Assembly (NCBI GenBank): GCA_958298945.1
Contig: OY282610.1
Span: 35,409,667-35,473,666 of the forward strand
Direction of reading: 5' to 3'
Source: Atherix ibis
Taxonomy: Eukaryota > Arthropoda > Insecta > Diptera > Athericidae
DNA: 64,000 nucleotides
The notes under the pieces are model-generated. The model was not told where the DNA came from and ran no database searches. It saw nothing but the letters and a program-made list of their open reading frames with translations. Below, piece by piece: positions 20,695 through 37,324 of this stretch (its first letter is position 1; each line of letters opens with the position of its first letter). Both the position numbers and the translations under genes were made by a program.

Positions 20695-21480
20695 TAGATA
20701 AACTGGACTTGGCACCAAGTTTTTCTTTAATTCAAAATTAGCATCAAACTATTAATTTAACACCTACCAGACCGTGGTAAACTCCGATGACTTTCGATCT
20801 GAAATGAAAATGAAAAATTTTGACTTTCGATCTAAAGTTCTAGGCATCCAATGCCCTGAAATTTACCTCCTTTAAAAAAATTAACAATCACGAAATATTT
20901 AACTAAATTCAATCTTAATAGCTTCAACTTAAGAAAAATATTAGCAAAAAAAATAACTAAACTAATCCATTTATATGTTATACAGGATAATGTTTTGGTA
21001 TAGTTAGAAATTGAAAACTTTGGACTTCCCAAAAAAGCATCATAAAAATTGAACATTTTTTTTTTATTCTGCTACAAACATTTCACTTGGCCTGTTATGG
21101 CAAAAAAAAAAATGGAGACCCTAATAGAAATTGCGGATTCTTTTTTAAATATTTCAGACAATAATAAAATATTTAAACTGTTATTTATTTTATCTAATAT
21201 ACTCGTAGTATAAATTATATTACACATATGATTTAATATTTCTAGAGTATAGTTTGTTATGGAGGTAAAGTGATCGCATATTTTTAACCTGCAGTGTATG
21301 CCAATATTTGATATTTTTTAATAATTTTTTCACGTACATATAGTATGTAAAATAATAGTAATAATAAGCAAATTACAGAATATATTGAATGATACATTTC
21401 GAAAAGATCACGTAGTAAAATTCAAATTAGCCAAATACCATTTCACATTTATTTACGTTCAGTATTTTTTTACGAGTCAG
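20695..21480. other. AT-rich DNA, nothing recognised
   Basis: No coding or repeat structure is seen apart from a doubled ACTTTCGATCTxAA phrase at about 20,790 and 20,822. Confidence 0.5.
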
Positions 21481-21484
21481 TCGT

Positions 21485-21750
21485 AAGCATGCGAAATAAA
21501 CGAATAAATTTAATCGGTTTGTGTATTTGCTGCGGACAATGTGAGAGTGTGTAGAGTATTGGACCTAGATTACTGCTTTCAGGTACCCATATGAGTTGTA
21601 CATGTAGAGGGTTGCACATAGTTTTTTGGAATCAGCAGAGAGAGCGTGCGAACTAAATGAATAAATTTCATTCGGTTCGTGTATTCGCTATGGACAATGT
21701 GAGAGTGTGTAGAGTATTGGACCTTGATTACTGCCTTTAGGTATAGAGTT
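21485..21750. repeat. Imperfect direct duplication, 158-bp offset
   Basis: The phrase GACAATGTGAGAGTGTGTAG with TATTGGACC after it occurs at 21,535 and 21,693. The flanking about 50 bp on each side (AAACGAATAAATTTAATCGG against AAATGAATAAATTTCATTCG) also align. Copies are about 21,485-21,594 and 21,643-21,750. Confidence 0.85.
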
Positions 21751-21759
21751 GTATATGCG

Positions 21760-22990
21760 AATAGGTGAGCGAAAAAGATGTTATATAAAGATTGGGTGAA
21801 GATAGACGAATCTGTAGTTAAAGAGAAAAAAAAATTGTACAGCGTCTATTGACCCTGTGGGATTTGGTTTTTTTTTTTTTTTGTTGGTATAACAATTATA
21901 GTCTAAAAAATATTTTAAAATTTATGTTAAATGAATTTTTTTTTTCTTCATAATTTCGTATATACACTTATATATATATATGTATTTATATACTTATGCA
22001 AATGTTTTATTTGAAAATATATAAAATTAAAAGAAATAATATGTAAATAAAATGCTGATACATGTTGTAATTAAATAATTTATAAAATAAATAATGCTGT
22101 ATATTATTGGGAGGAAGAAAAGGCTTAAAACAAGAAAAATGTTTTTTTCCCCCCCTATGTTTTGTAATAAATTTTGTGGTTATGTGCAAATAGAGTGGGT
22201 AAGCATGTGCTATTTTTTGTTCGGTTTTTGTGAAGTCATGAAATTTTACAATTAATTATTGGGTCGATTTTTTTTTGGTTTGTTATCATTTTTTTGTTAC
22301 CTTTACGAAATTACCACGTCCTTATCTTATCTTTTTTTTTTGTTGCACTTTTATTGAATGTCAATTGAATAAGTTTGTGTAAACGCATTTCATTTATACA
22401 TATACGAATAAATTTGCAATAAAATTCTATTGTGAATAGTATGAATAAAAATATAATTTAATGAAAAAACTTAAAAAAAAATTTAGATTATTTTATATGT
22501 TGCAGAAATTATTTAAATATTGTACGCTTCTCCATCGATTTTATAATAAAAATGGATCTTGTTGACTTGTTTGTACTGAATTTTAATGTAATGCCGCATT
22601 TTAAGGCTTCAGATCTATTCATTTTTCTATATATGTAAATAGTTGATAATATTTTCCGTTGATGTATTTAACAATTGTAAAAATGTACTGATTATTAAAT
22701 GCTAAATATAACTATAGGTAAGTTGTGGTGAACTTTTATCTTGTATTCATAAAATTTTACTTTAGCAATTGTGTGCTATTTTCATAAATTTAAATTTATC
22801 AACTAATCGAAAAGGTTTTTTTTTTTTATCAAAAATTTATTTTACTTTGCCAATGTTGGCAAATTAATGTTAAATAAAATATACAATATGAAAAACTCGA
22901 AATTTCATCATATTGACTAAACTTTGCCATTGTGCATCGAATATAACGTTATCCAAAAAATTGATTTTTTCGTACATTTAGGAATGTTTA
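21760..22990. other. AT-rich DNA, nothing recognised
   Basis: Long A/T runs and TATA repeats (about 21,968-21,995). No gene or transposon motif. Confidence 0.5.
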
Positions 22991-22994
22991 CTTA

Positions 22995-24121
22995 CGAGGG
23001 TCGTTCAATAAGTCCTTGGAAAAAGATGGAAAAAAACTTTTTTAAAAAATATTTTTTTTATTTGTCAACATAATGTCCTTTTAGCTTTATACACTTTTCC
23101 AACCGTTTTTCCAAAATTTTTATCCCGTCCAAAAAATAGGATTTCGGAAGTTCTGCAAAATACTCATCCGTTTGAGCAATGACGTCCTCGTTGGAAGTGA
23201 ACCGTCGTCCGCGAAGCCATTTCTTCAGATTGGGAAAAAGAAAATAGTCACTCGGGGCCAAATCTGGTGAATAAGCGGGATGCTGCAACAATTCCATTCT
23301 CAAAATTACACAATTTTGGCCATGGAAACAGCGCACGTGTGCACACGCGCATTGTCCTGATGCAAGAGGATTTTTTTCTTCTTCAGATGGGGGCATTTCT
23401 CTTTGATTTCCTCGCTCAACCGTTGCAATAACGACGCGTAATACGCTCCTGTTATTGTTTTTCCTTTTTCCAAGTAGTCGATAAAAATGATGCCCTGCGA
23501 ATCCCAAAAGACCGTGGCCATCACCTTGCCGGGCGATGGCACAGTTTTTGCCTTCTTCGGAGCCCGTTCATCCTTGAAAATCCACTGTGATGACTGTCTC
23601 TTCGTTTCTGGAGTGTAGTAGTGTATCCAGGTTTCGTCTACAGTGACATATCGACGAAGGAATTCGGCAGGATTGCGATGAAAGAGTGCCAACATAGCCT
23701 CATAGTCCACTACACGATTGCGCTTATTCTCCTCTGAGAGCAAACGCGGCACCCATCTTGCCGAAATTTTTTTCACAGACAATTTTTCATGCGAAATTGA
23801 AGCGACTGTACCTTGTTATATGCCCGTGGCCTCAACTAATTCGCGCACTTTAATTCGCCGATCGTTCAAAATCAGATCGTTGATTTTGTCGATGATTTCA
23901 GGAGTAGACACCTCAACTGGGCGTCCTGAACGATGTTCATCTTTTGTGGATGAACGGCCACGTTTAAATTCATTCCCCCAATTGTAAACCGTCGCAAACA
24001 CAGGTGCAGATGTGCCATGAACTGCATCCAACTCGGCTCTGATTTCTTTCGGGATTAAGCCTTTCAAATGGAGATGTTTAAAGACGCGCAATTTCTCGGA
24101 TTTTCTAAGGACTTATTGAAC
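22995..24121 (-). mobile_element. Mariner (DD34D) nearly full length, one stop and one frameshift
   Basis: The left terminal repeat starts at 22,995 (CGAGGGTCGTTCAATAAGTC) after TA. The right repeat at about 24,101-24,121 is its complement, with the last bases lost. The minus-strand transposase begins about three codons in at 24,091 (LRVFKHLHLKGLIPKEIRAE), so its own ATG is missing. It reads RSGRPVEVSTPE and meets a TAA at 23,816-23,818 after EATGI. It continues in the same frame (VKKISARWVPRLL, TVDETW with the first D, LLHQDNARVH with the second D). It shifts frame near 23,310 by an apparent two-base gain, then gives YSPDLAPSDYFLF with the third D and ends near 23,058. The 15,590-16,535 copy is the same family. 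Confidence 0.88.
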
Positions 24122-24221
24122 ATTTCAAAGTTTGAGGATTATCTGTGTATCAACAAATCTCCAAAATTTTCACTCAATAAAGGCAAAAATTATTGTGTAG
24201 TCTGATGCATTTAGTCCAAAT

Positions 24222-24560
24222 TCAAATTATCAAGTTCAGGTCAAAAAAAAATTGGTTTACATCGACGGTAACTGCCCCTCTTCTTTCATTTTCAGAAAAA
24301 TAGGACCCTACGATATCTTCAGACCGAAATTCACACCAGACAGTCACTTTTCGCGAATTCAACGGCTTCTTGACAAACACTTGTAGGTTTTCAGACCCCC
24401 ATATAGGCAATTTTGCTTATTGACGTATCCACCAAAAAATCAGCATCCAAAGCCAATAGATTCCAGTAGCCAATAGCCGATTAAACAATCCATAATAATA
24501 AATTGTAAAAACACTTTCCTTAGATTATAGAAGAAGTGGATAGACCTTTTGTCTATTTTG
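24222..24560 (-). pseudogene. IS630/Tc1-like transposase remnant (copy 4)
   Basis: The minus strand at 24,410-24,250 reads PIWGSENLQVFVKKPLNSRK then VTVWCEFRSEDIVGSYFSEN and GAVTVDV, the central block of the family. Just before it WIFWWIRQ (24,445-24,420) is a frame-shifted WLNGYVNKQ. The catalytic QQD and SPDL boxes are absent, so this is a fragment. Repeat block B follows immediately at 24,580. Confidence 0.68.
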
Positions 24561-24579
24561 TTGGTACTACATTCGTATG

Positions 24580-25880
24580 TGTAACAGAAACGGCGTAAAT
24601 CATTGGGGGCACATTTTAAAATTCATTATAGGATTGAAGCGGTTCGTTTAAAACCATTTTAATATGTGATGTTGTCATTTATGTGTAAACAAATCGATTT
24701 TTTAATATTGCGGATTTTTATTGTTTGATGGAATTAGTTTTTGGAAATTTGCAATAAAACACAGTATTCTATTTGAAAATATTTTTTATTTATTTATTAT
24801 ATTTTCATTTTATTTATTAAAATAGAAATATAAAGTGGAAGAGCATATAAAAATATTGCAAGTTATTTAATTGCAAGTTATTTGATTATACAATATCAAA
24901 ATAATTATGTGCACAAATAAAAATCCATTCTAAAAATGCAAAACAAATTAAATGAGAGAATGTGATATTATTTATGTTAATGTTAAATAAGCATTTCTAG
25001 ATATTTAAAGCTTCTTTATAATATAAATGTATGTTTGTGAATTGAAATGGTAATTTAAATAGGCATGTGCATTTAAATTAAATTAAAAAATAAAGTATTA
25101 ATTACGTAGAACAACAAACGTATACAACATTATAACAAATGCTTCAAAAATAAATTATAAGGTGGAAAATTTAATGTACTTAACTAAATAACAATTAATA
25201 TTCAAAAAAAAAAATAATAAGCCTACGAATATACTTTATTTATTTGAACACAATGAAAACAGCAATGGAAAATAGACTGAAAAATTCGTTCCCTTAAATT
25301 TTCTTACACACACACTTTACGTACACCGGCACTGAACTATTTTCTGGTAAACATTGAACTGTCAACATCATATTTGTTTACATTTATTGAATGACGATTT
25401 TTTCACTTTTTAACCACTTTTTGAACAAAATAAATCATTAAAAGCTAATTAAACACATTAGAAACTAAATTTTTGTTAAATTCTCTAATAAAAATGAAGA
25501 TATCAACTTAACAAAAGAAATAAATTTTCTCGGCTTCCTCATTCCGTTGAATGACCAGTAACCCTTTATAAAACACTTTATTTTCTTAAATAAAAACTTC
25601 CTATTAAATATTATCAATAATATAACTATTTATATAAATACTTACTTTTTTGTAAATAATTAAAAAAAGATAAAAAACTACACATTTTCCGATAAGTGCA
25701 AAAATAACAACTTTAAAACAATAAAAGTATGCATGCATTTCGGTATGCTACAACTTTCATGTAGAATGACGTTTTTAAAAAAAAAATTTAGAATGACGTG
25801 TAGAAAAGTCTACAAAATTGAGAAGCTTGATATTTACGAAATAAATAATAAACCTAAAATACAATTTCATTTCATTACAA
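24580..25880 (+). repeat. Paralogous repeat block, copy B
   Basis: It is collinear with 14,220-15,245 in the same orientation. Shared landmarks include ACAGAAACGGCGTAAATCA, CAAATCGATTTTTTAATATTG, AAACATTGAACTGTCAACATC and ATAAATAATAAACCTAAAAT. Copy B has extra AT-rich sequence in the middle (about 24,970-25,250) that copy A lacks or has lost. Confidence 0.8.
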
Positions 25881-25907
25881 TAAATTTATATTATGAAAAC
25901 TAGATAT

Positions 25908-26003
25908 CAGTGGGTGTCATGTCTACATAAAAAAATCTACACAAAAGTATGCAAGCGTTACGATTTCTCACCGCTTTTGTAATAATTAAGCCAGAAAATT
26001 GTA
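25908..26003 (+). repeat. Repeat segment shared with 16,730-16,830
   Basis: It has the same phrases in the same order, directly continuing repeat block B. Here it is uninterrupted, which supports reading copy A as one element split by later insertions. Confidence 0.75.
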
Positions 26004-26049
26004 ACAATTTTTTTGGCTTAATTATTGCAAAAGCGGCGAGAAATCGTAA
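25958..26049. repeat. 92-bp near-perfect palindrome
   Basis: Left arm 25,958-26,003 (begins TTACGATTTCTCACCGC) and right arm 26,004-26,049 (ends GCGAGAAATCGTAA) are reverse complements with few mismatches and almost no loop. A further partial copy of the arm (GGCAATAATTAAGCCAGAAAA) follows at 26,052. The corresponding place in copy A (16,786-16,830) has only the left arm. Confidence 0.9.
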
Positions 26050-26059
26050 CTGGCAATAA

Positions 26060-27321
26060 TTAAGCCAGAAAAAGTTCAATAAATAGTTTTTAATTTAAAG
26101 TCAAGAAATAATTTTTTTTTTTAATTATGAAAGATTTCATTTTTTTTGCCTATAAAATATCTTCTAAAAATTAAAGATTTCATCATTTTAAACATTTAAT
26201 ATATTTTATTATAAATATATACACCGTTGTCTCCTATAGGATTTTTTAATGTTAATACTTAAGAATTATAGTTTGAAAAATCGATTTTTTTTTTATTTGT
26301 TGATAAAAATCGTTGTAGGTGTCAGATTATGCTCCCTGTCCGCTCCGTACCGTCTTCTATCGAAAAAAATATTTTATTTAAATTTTTTATAATGTATATT
26401 TTTTCTTTTAATAATTTAACAGTAAAAAAAAAAAAGTTTGCCAGTATGTGTAGCTTGATTATGTTATTGTATATTACTTGTTTATCAAGAACCACTCTTC
26501 AAAGCTTCGGAAATACCTATTGTACATAAATTAGAATTAAATAAAACGATTAGTACAGATAGAAGCTTTTTTTTTTTTTGCTTCAAAGGATCTTTTTTTT
26601 CGTTGATATTTGCGGAACAAATAATAATAATAGAATAATGAGACTTTATGTTTAGTCATTTTGTGATATATTCTATTTAATTAATATCGTTATTAATTAT
26701 GGCGAAAAACCGTTTGTGTTTACCTTTTCTAGATACTCAGTCATAAAAAAATCTTATTTCGCATTTAATAATAAAACCTTTTAAAAATATCAAGTTTCCC
26801 CTAACAAATATGAAATCTTTTCATCACATTTCAAAACTCGTTAACCTTGGAGCTGTTCACTCTTTTATTAGATATTTTATCATATATCGTTGTATATACG
26901 ATTGCCATTTGTTGTTTTTTTTCCTTATATAAAAAAAAAATACTTTGAATAATGTCATGACGATTGTTGGATGGATATAAATTCCCCAAGTTTGTTGATA
27001 TAAATACTATAAGTAATTTTACACAGAAAAGCTACATAGTACAATATATTTTTTAATAGATTCTTTTTCCATTTTAATTATATCCAGTGTACTGGCTGAT
27101 TTTTATTGTATTCAAATTTATTTATAATAAAAATTGTAAGAATTTCATTTTTGCCATTATTTAATTTACTACCTTTTTGTATAATAGATGCACTGCCATA
27201 ATGTACAAATTTTGGTATAGTTCCAAAGTGCCATATTGTACAAATTTTTCTGTATTATAATTAAAAATTTGAAAAAAAAGAGTTAAAATTGATTTATGAT
27301 AATAGAAACAACATTTTCCAG
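26060..27321. other. AT-rich sequence upstream of the first recognised PLXDC exon
   Basis: It is probably intron or upstream region. At 26,443-26,529 there is a short frame MCSLIMLLYITCLSRTTLQS that resembles a signal peptide. A GT after 26,520 would leave the phase needed by the exon at 27,322, but the donor is weak. Nothing else is seen. Confidence 0.4.
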
Positions 27322-31770
<4,449 letters not shown>

Positions 31771-31842
31771 TATTTTTTTAATTATAAATTTTATTTTAAT
31801 TTATTAATTATTTTACATTATTATCAAAAGAAACTCGTTAAA

Positions 31843-31871
31843 AATAAATTTTTATAAATATTTTAAATAAA
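31843..31871 (+). promoter_or_regulatory. Candidate poly(A) signals of the PLXDC-like gene
   Basis: AATAAA occurs at 31,843-31,848 and again at 31,866-31,871, about 75-95 bp after the stop codon. In AT-rich DNA this motif is common by chance. Confidence 0.4.
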
Positions 31872-31916
31872 AAAGAATAAAATAAACAATTTTTTTTTTT
31901 TAAATAAAAATAATAT

Positions 31917-31941
31917 TAATAATAATAATAATAATAATAAT
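31917..31941. repeat. (AAT)n microsatellite
   Basis: About 25 bp of ATA/AAT trinucleotides in the 3' flank. Confidence 0.9.
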
Positions 31942-31944
31942 TTT

Positions 31945-34900
31945 AAAAATGAATAGAAAATAAAATAATAAAAAGTGGATACTATATATTAAAGAAGAAA
32001 AAAAAAACAAGTCAATAAATGAAAGATAATTAAAGAAACGTTGCAATACATATGAAAGTCGATGATTATTTCGATTAATATTATGAAAAATAGGATATAA
32101 AATTACTATGATTAGAAAGGAGAGAATAAAATGGAAAAATAAAACGCACATTTGACAAAAATTTAGAAAAAGGAAACATAACAAAGTGTATCATATCAGA
32201 ATAAAATAAAAAATTTATTAAAAAAAAAATATTAAAACATAATGAAACTATACATATTATAATACTGATGACATTTTCGTATGAAAGAAAAGAATGAAAA
32301 TTTACAACAACAAAAAAATAATAATAATAATTTTCTATTTATAACAAGAAATTATAATCAAATATGTAATTTTGTATAATTAAATCTAATTAAATACATA
32401 AAAAAGACATTAACTGGTAAAGAGAAGACATAAATTTGATAATAAGTCGATATTTTTAAAGATACTTACTATACGTTTTCGTCCAAATGGAATATATGGA
32501 AATATGCAATTTCTTATAATATTACTTACGATTGGTTTTATTTTTGAATAAATCTATCCCATTTAAATGGTGAACAATCGATACTTAGACACTTAATATT
32601 TGCGGAATGGGTATTTTACTGTTCTATTATAATTCATTTGCAGGCAATCAATATGAATCTTCTAATTGATTATTTTTTGTCAAATTCTAAGCGCCAATTA
32701 TATGACATACAAATAGACAAAACTATCGCCTATTTGATTTAAGTATTTCTTCTTATTCTATTATATTTCTAATTGAAACTATTTTTCAAAATATATTTTT
32801 GCTATTACTATTAAAAAAAAAAATTGTAAAAAAAGATCAGATACCGTCCAATTATTAAGATTTATTAAGTTTAATTAATGGTTTTCCAAAATCACTTCGG
32901 GTTCAAATTAGTTTTTCTTTATTCAAAAATTTTGAAGAATATTTTCCAAATTATTATTAAATTTTTATTATTCAAGCAATATTATTGCACAGCAAAGGAA
33001 AATGTCATATTGCTTGTAATAATAAAAATTTGATAGTAATTGTTTTTTTTTTTTGCTTTTTTTCGCAGAAATTTTTACTGGAGGGTTTTCTTAAACTTTT
33101 TTTTTTAATTTGAAAATTTATTTTCGATTAAATGAAATGATTGCATATTATTATTATTATATAAAGCATAATAATATGTTAAATTATAATACAATATATT
33201 AGAAAGAAAACAAAAATTTGCTCAAGTGACAAAAAAGACTGAAATAAATTTTTCTTTTATAAATCGAATCAAGAAAAAATGGAAATTGCTAAAACCTCTT
33301 CACGTGTAATATCTCAACATTTTTAAATGGTTATGGTTATAATTGCATATTTCTTTATACGTGAGAATAAATTGTAACATTTTAAATAAATTTTAAATTA
33401 AAAGCAAAAAAAAAATTAATTTTGTAAAAAAAAACCAACAATTTTTTAATAAAAAATGAAAAAAAAATATATAAATAAAATAAATTAAAATATTTATAAA
33501 TTATTAATTATATAAAAAAAAAATCAGAAAAAAATGTATTTTTTAATAAATGTATATATTGCATAACTTATGTATTATAAGACAACAAAAATAAAAAACT
33601 TTTTTCTTTATATATATATGAGTATATATAGAATAGATTATGCGAACATCTAAGAAAATAAAATACAAAACTTAAGGACATATAATTATATGAAATTTTG
33701 AAAAAGAAAAGAAAATGACTGAAAAGAAAAATTATACAAAATTTAGAAGAAAAAAACCTGTCAAATGAAGGGTAAAGAACTATTTTTTTATAAAAGCAAT
33801 GGTACATCCAATAAAAACAGAACAAAAATAAAATAAACTAACATATATTTTAATAAGGAATTTTTGTACTTATATGTTATTGATGAATTCGCCATAAAGT
33901 AGTAAGCAGTAGTTAAAATATAATGTGAACAATTTAAAAAAAAAAAAAATGACAGAAAACGTTTCTGGTTGAACTGAAAAATATTCTTTTCGCCTTTTAC
34001 GAGTATATACAAATGAAATCTCAATTATGAGTAAATATACACATATACACCAACTAGTTTCCAAAATGTATATTAATAAAAAAGAAAAAAATACTTAAAA
34101 TTATTATTAGTTTATAAAAATATCTATACATATTAACAAAATAAAAATAAAAAACAATAAAAAAGGGTACAAAAAACTTACAAAAATTGTATGCAAATAC
34201 ATTCAATATTTTTAATTAACGTTATACCAGTTAGGACAACACTATATACACGATATTAAATTTGAGTTATTTTATTGTATTTTATATTATATTTGGTATA
34301 TTTGGACTAGTAAGTTTAATATTTTCTAATAGCTACTGTATGTGGAGAGTTAAACACAAACAGTATTTTACGGATTGTTCTGTTTCAATTTTTCTTAAAA
34401 ATAGAATTTATTTATTATTTATTCTTTTTTTAACGATTTTATAAATTCTCAAAGAGATATTTTGCGTACAGATGTTTAGAAAAATTTATTATTTAATTAT
34501 ACAAAAAGTTTATAGTTTGTCGGTGTTTGTTTTTAACTTATTTGAGTAAATTGTAGTTGGTAAAAATTTTTTACAATTCAAATGTTCAGTTAGAGTGAAA
34601 ATGGCTGTTAAATCTGAAAACTAAATTTTGAACATTTGCTTAAAGTAAACAATCATTATAAAATTTAAAACAACATTCAAATCGGTCTTTTTAATTTGAT
34701 TTTTTTTTTTCGGTAAAATTTTTACCCTATAACATAGAAGAAATTCTCCAAAAAAAAAGATCGTTTCATTTGCTCCTAGAACTCAAATTTGACCTGAAAA
34801 TTAGGTTCTTTTGCATATATTAAATTAGCTTCTGCAAACAAACAAAATTCCTAAAAGAGTTGACAAAGTACTGTTAAAATAATTTATTGAGAAATATGAA

Positions 34901-36342
34901 AAGTTTTGGACGATTTTTTTGATAATCTATTATTTTAACTCCCTTGGCATCCTGTCCTCTCCACCATATTTTCTTACGTATGTTACTATTATGAGTCCTT
35001 GTAAGTGAGTAACTCTCAATATATAATTTTTGGACATATTTTCGGTTGCCTAATATTTTATTATTAATCATCACTTCAAGTACTATTTTGAATTTATAGA
35101 ATATTTTCTTTCCACAATTTTTTTTGTGTGCATAAAGGACAATACTTCTTTATTATTACAACCGTGATATAATATACATGTAAATAATCAAAAAATCAAA
35201 GTGTATGATTCCGTTTTCTTTTACATATTTGATTTACATATTTTGAAAATAATTATTAGAGAATCTATCGAGAAATAACCAAATTTAAAAAAACAAAACA
35301 AATATTTTCAATAATATTAATTAAGTAAACAATCTTGATTTAAATATTTTGTTTAAGATTAGACTTAAAAATGGAAAAATAAAAATTTACCATAATATAA
35401 CGCATAAATAAACCAACTTAAATACACGTGTACACACACTTAAGCATATTTATGATAAGGGAATAATCAATTATGTTTTTTTTTTATACTATTTTTCTTG
35501 TGATTATAAATATATACATACATGTATACAATATATACATATTATATGTGTACATTAATATATAAATAAATATATTTACATATTTTGGAATAATAAAAAT
35601 CAAAAATTTAAACTGCACATGCAGAAAAACGCATTTTTTTGTTATGTTATTTTCCGTGATGAAAAACTTTACCATTTTTGGTAAAGTTCTCGATTCAAAA
35701 GTCGTTTTATTCGAAAAACGGATATTTTATTCAATTTTTGTTATTTGATTGTTTTAATTTGGTAATTTGAAAGCTGTCCTTTCTAAGGAATAAAGTAATC
35801 TGAAAAACAACTTATCTAAGCTTATGTAATCAGAAGATGATATATTTTCTGATTAGTTGGTCCAGTCAGGATATCTTTCTTCTCTTAAATATGTAGAATT
35901 TTCCAAATTTTTTGGTTGACATTGTTAGAAATGAAAAAATGCCAAATTTATACGTACACTTTGTTGAAGAAAATATTTTCTAATATTTTCTGCATAAAAT
36001 AAAATAATATATATTTTTGATAATTACAAATATACGTAAATATTGAATTGAAATTGTAATAGATATTCGTGTATAGAAAAAGGTATGTTTTGAAATACGC
36101 TTTGATTTGATGTAGCTAAAATTATCATAAAGAATTAAAATTATTGTTAGAAAACATGTTTTTTTTTGCGAAATGAAATTATTCTATATATTTTGTTGCA
36201 TTTTTTTTGAACGATAAGAAACAAGAGCTTACTTCCGTAAAAACTGTTTAATAATTTTTTTTTATTTAACGTAATATTATTAGTTATATTTGGTATTTAT
36301 TTAAGCAGAAGAAAAATTCTGTTTTCAAAATATGACTATGCC
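31945..36342. other. AT-rich flank between the PLXDC-like gene and the satellite, nothing recognised
   Basis: Long A/T runs and many short open frames of low-complexity F, Y, I, K composition, with no family motif on either strand. A small hairpin (AACTTTACCA, 4-nt loop, TGGTAAAGTT) lies at 35,665-35,688. Confidence 0.5.
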
Positions 36343-36730
36343 CTTTCGAAAAAATTGCAAATCTTCCAAGGGTCCAGCAAGCGAAAATTTTCAATTTTAC
36401 TGCATTTTTAAAAAAGTCGTATTTTTCGCAAATTTTGGTCAAAATCGATGCAGTTTTCAGCAATTTACGCATTTTGAATGTTTCTCTATCGTTTGGACTA
36501 AAAAAATCATGGATTGACAAAAGTCGAATTTTTGTGAAAAATTGCAAATCTTCCAAGGGTCCCCCAAGCGAAAATTTTCAATTTTACTGCATTTTTAAAA
36601 AAGTCGTATTTTTCGCAAATTTCGGTCAAAATCGATGAAGTTTTCAGCAATTTACGCATTTTGAATGCTTCTGTATCGTTTGGACCAAAAAAATCGTGGA
36701 TTGACAAAAGTTGAATTTTCGGGAAAAATT
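36343..36730. repeat. Left-edge satellite monomers of 187 bp
   Basis: The first two monomers (ATCTTCC landmarks at 36,361, 36,548 and 36,735) carry AAGGGTCCAGCAAGCG or AAGGGTCCCCCAAGCG where the core has CTCCAAGCG, making them 8 bp longer. They also show more single-base differences than core units. Confidence 0.9.
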
Positions 36731-37271
36731 GGAAATCTTCCTCCAATCGAAAATTTTCAATTTTACTGCATTTTTAAAAAAGTCGTATTTTTCGCAAATT
36801 TCGGTCAAAATTGATGAAGTTTTTAGCAATTTACGCATTTTGAATGTTTCTGTATCGTTTGCAACAAAAAAATCGTGGATTGACAAAAGTTGAATTTTCG
36901 GGAAAAATTGCAAATCTTCCTCCAAGCGAAAATTTTCAATTTTACTGCATTTTTAAAAAAGTCGTATTTTTCACAAATTTCGGTCAAAATCGATGCAGTT
37001 TTCAGCAATTTACGCATTTTGAATGTTTCTGTATCGTTTGGACCAAAAAAATCGTGGATTGACAAAAGTTGAATTTTCGGGAAAAATTGGAAATCTTCCT
37101 CCAAGTGAAAATTTTCAATTTTACTGCATTTTTAAAAAAGTCGTATTTTTTGCAAATTTCGGTCAAAATCGATGCAGTTTTCAGCAATTTACGGATTTTG
37201 AATGTTTCTGTATCGTTTGGACCAAAAAAATCGTGGATTGACAAAAGTTGAAATTTCGGGAAAAATTGGAA

Positions 37272-37324
37272 ATCTTCCAATGGTCCCCCAAGCGAAAATT
37301 TTCAATTTTCGTGAAAAATTGGAA
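37272..37324. repeat. 53-bp partial satellite monomer
   Basis: The ATCTTCC landmark appears at 37,272 and again 53 bp later at 37,325, then 179-bp spacing resumes. The partial unit carries the 187-type AATGGTCCCCCAAGCG segment, so it joins an edge-type monomer piece into the core array. Confidence 0.9.

Noticed and set aside
33568..34064. Overlapping minus-strand open frames with F/Y/L-rich products
   Set aside because: Low-complexity AT-rich sequence makes such hydrophobic frames by chance. No start context, splice pattern or family motif supports a gene.
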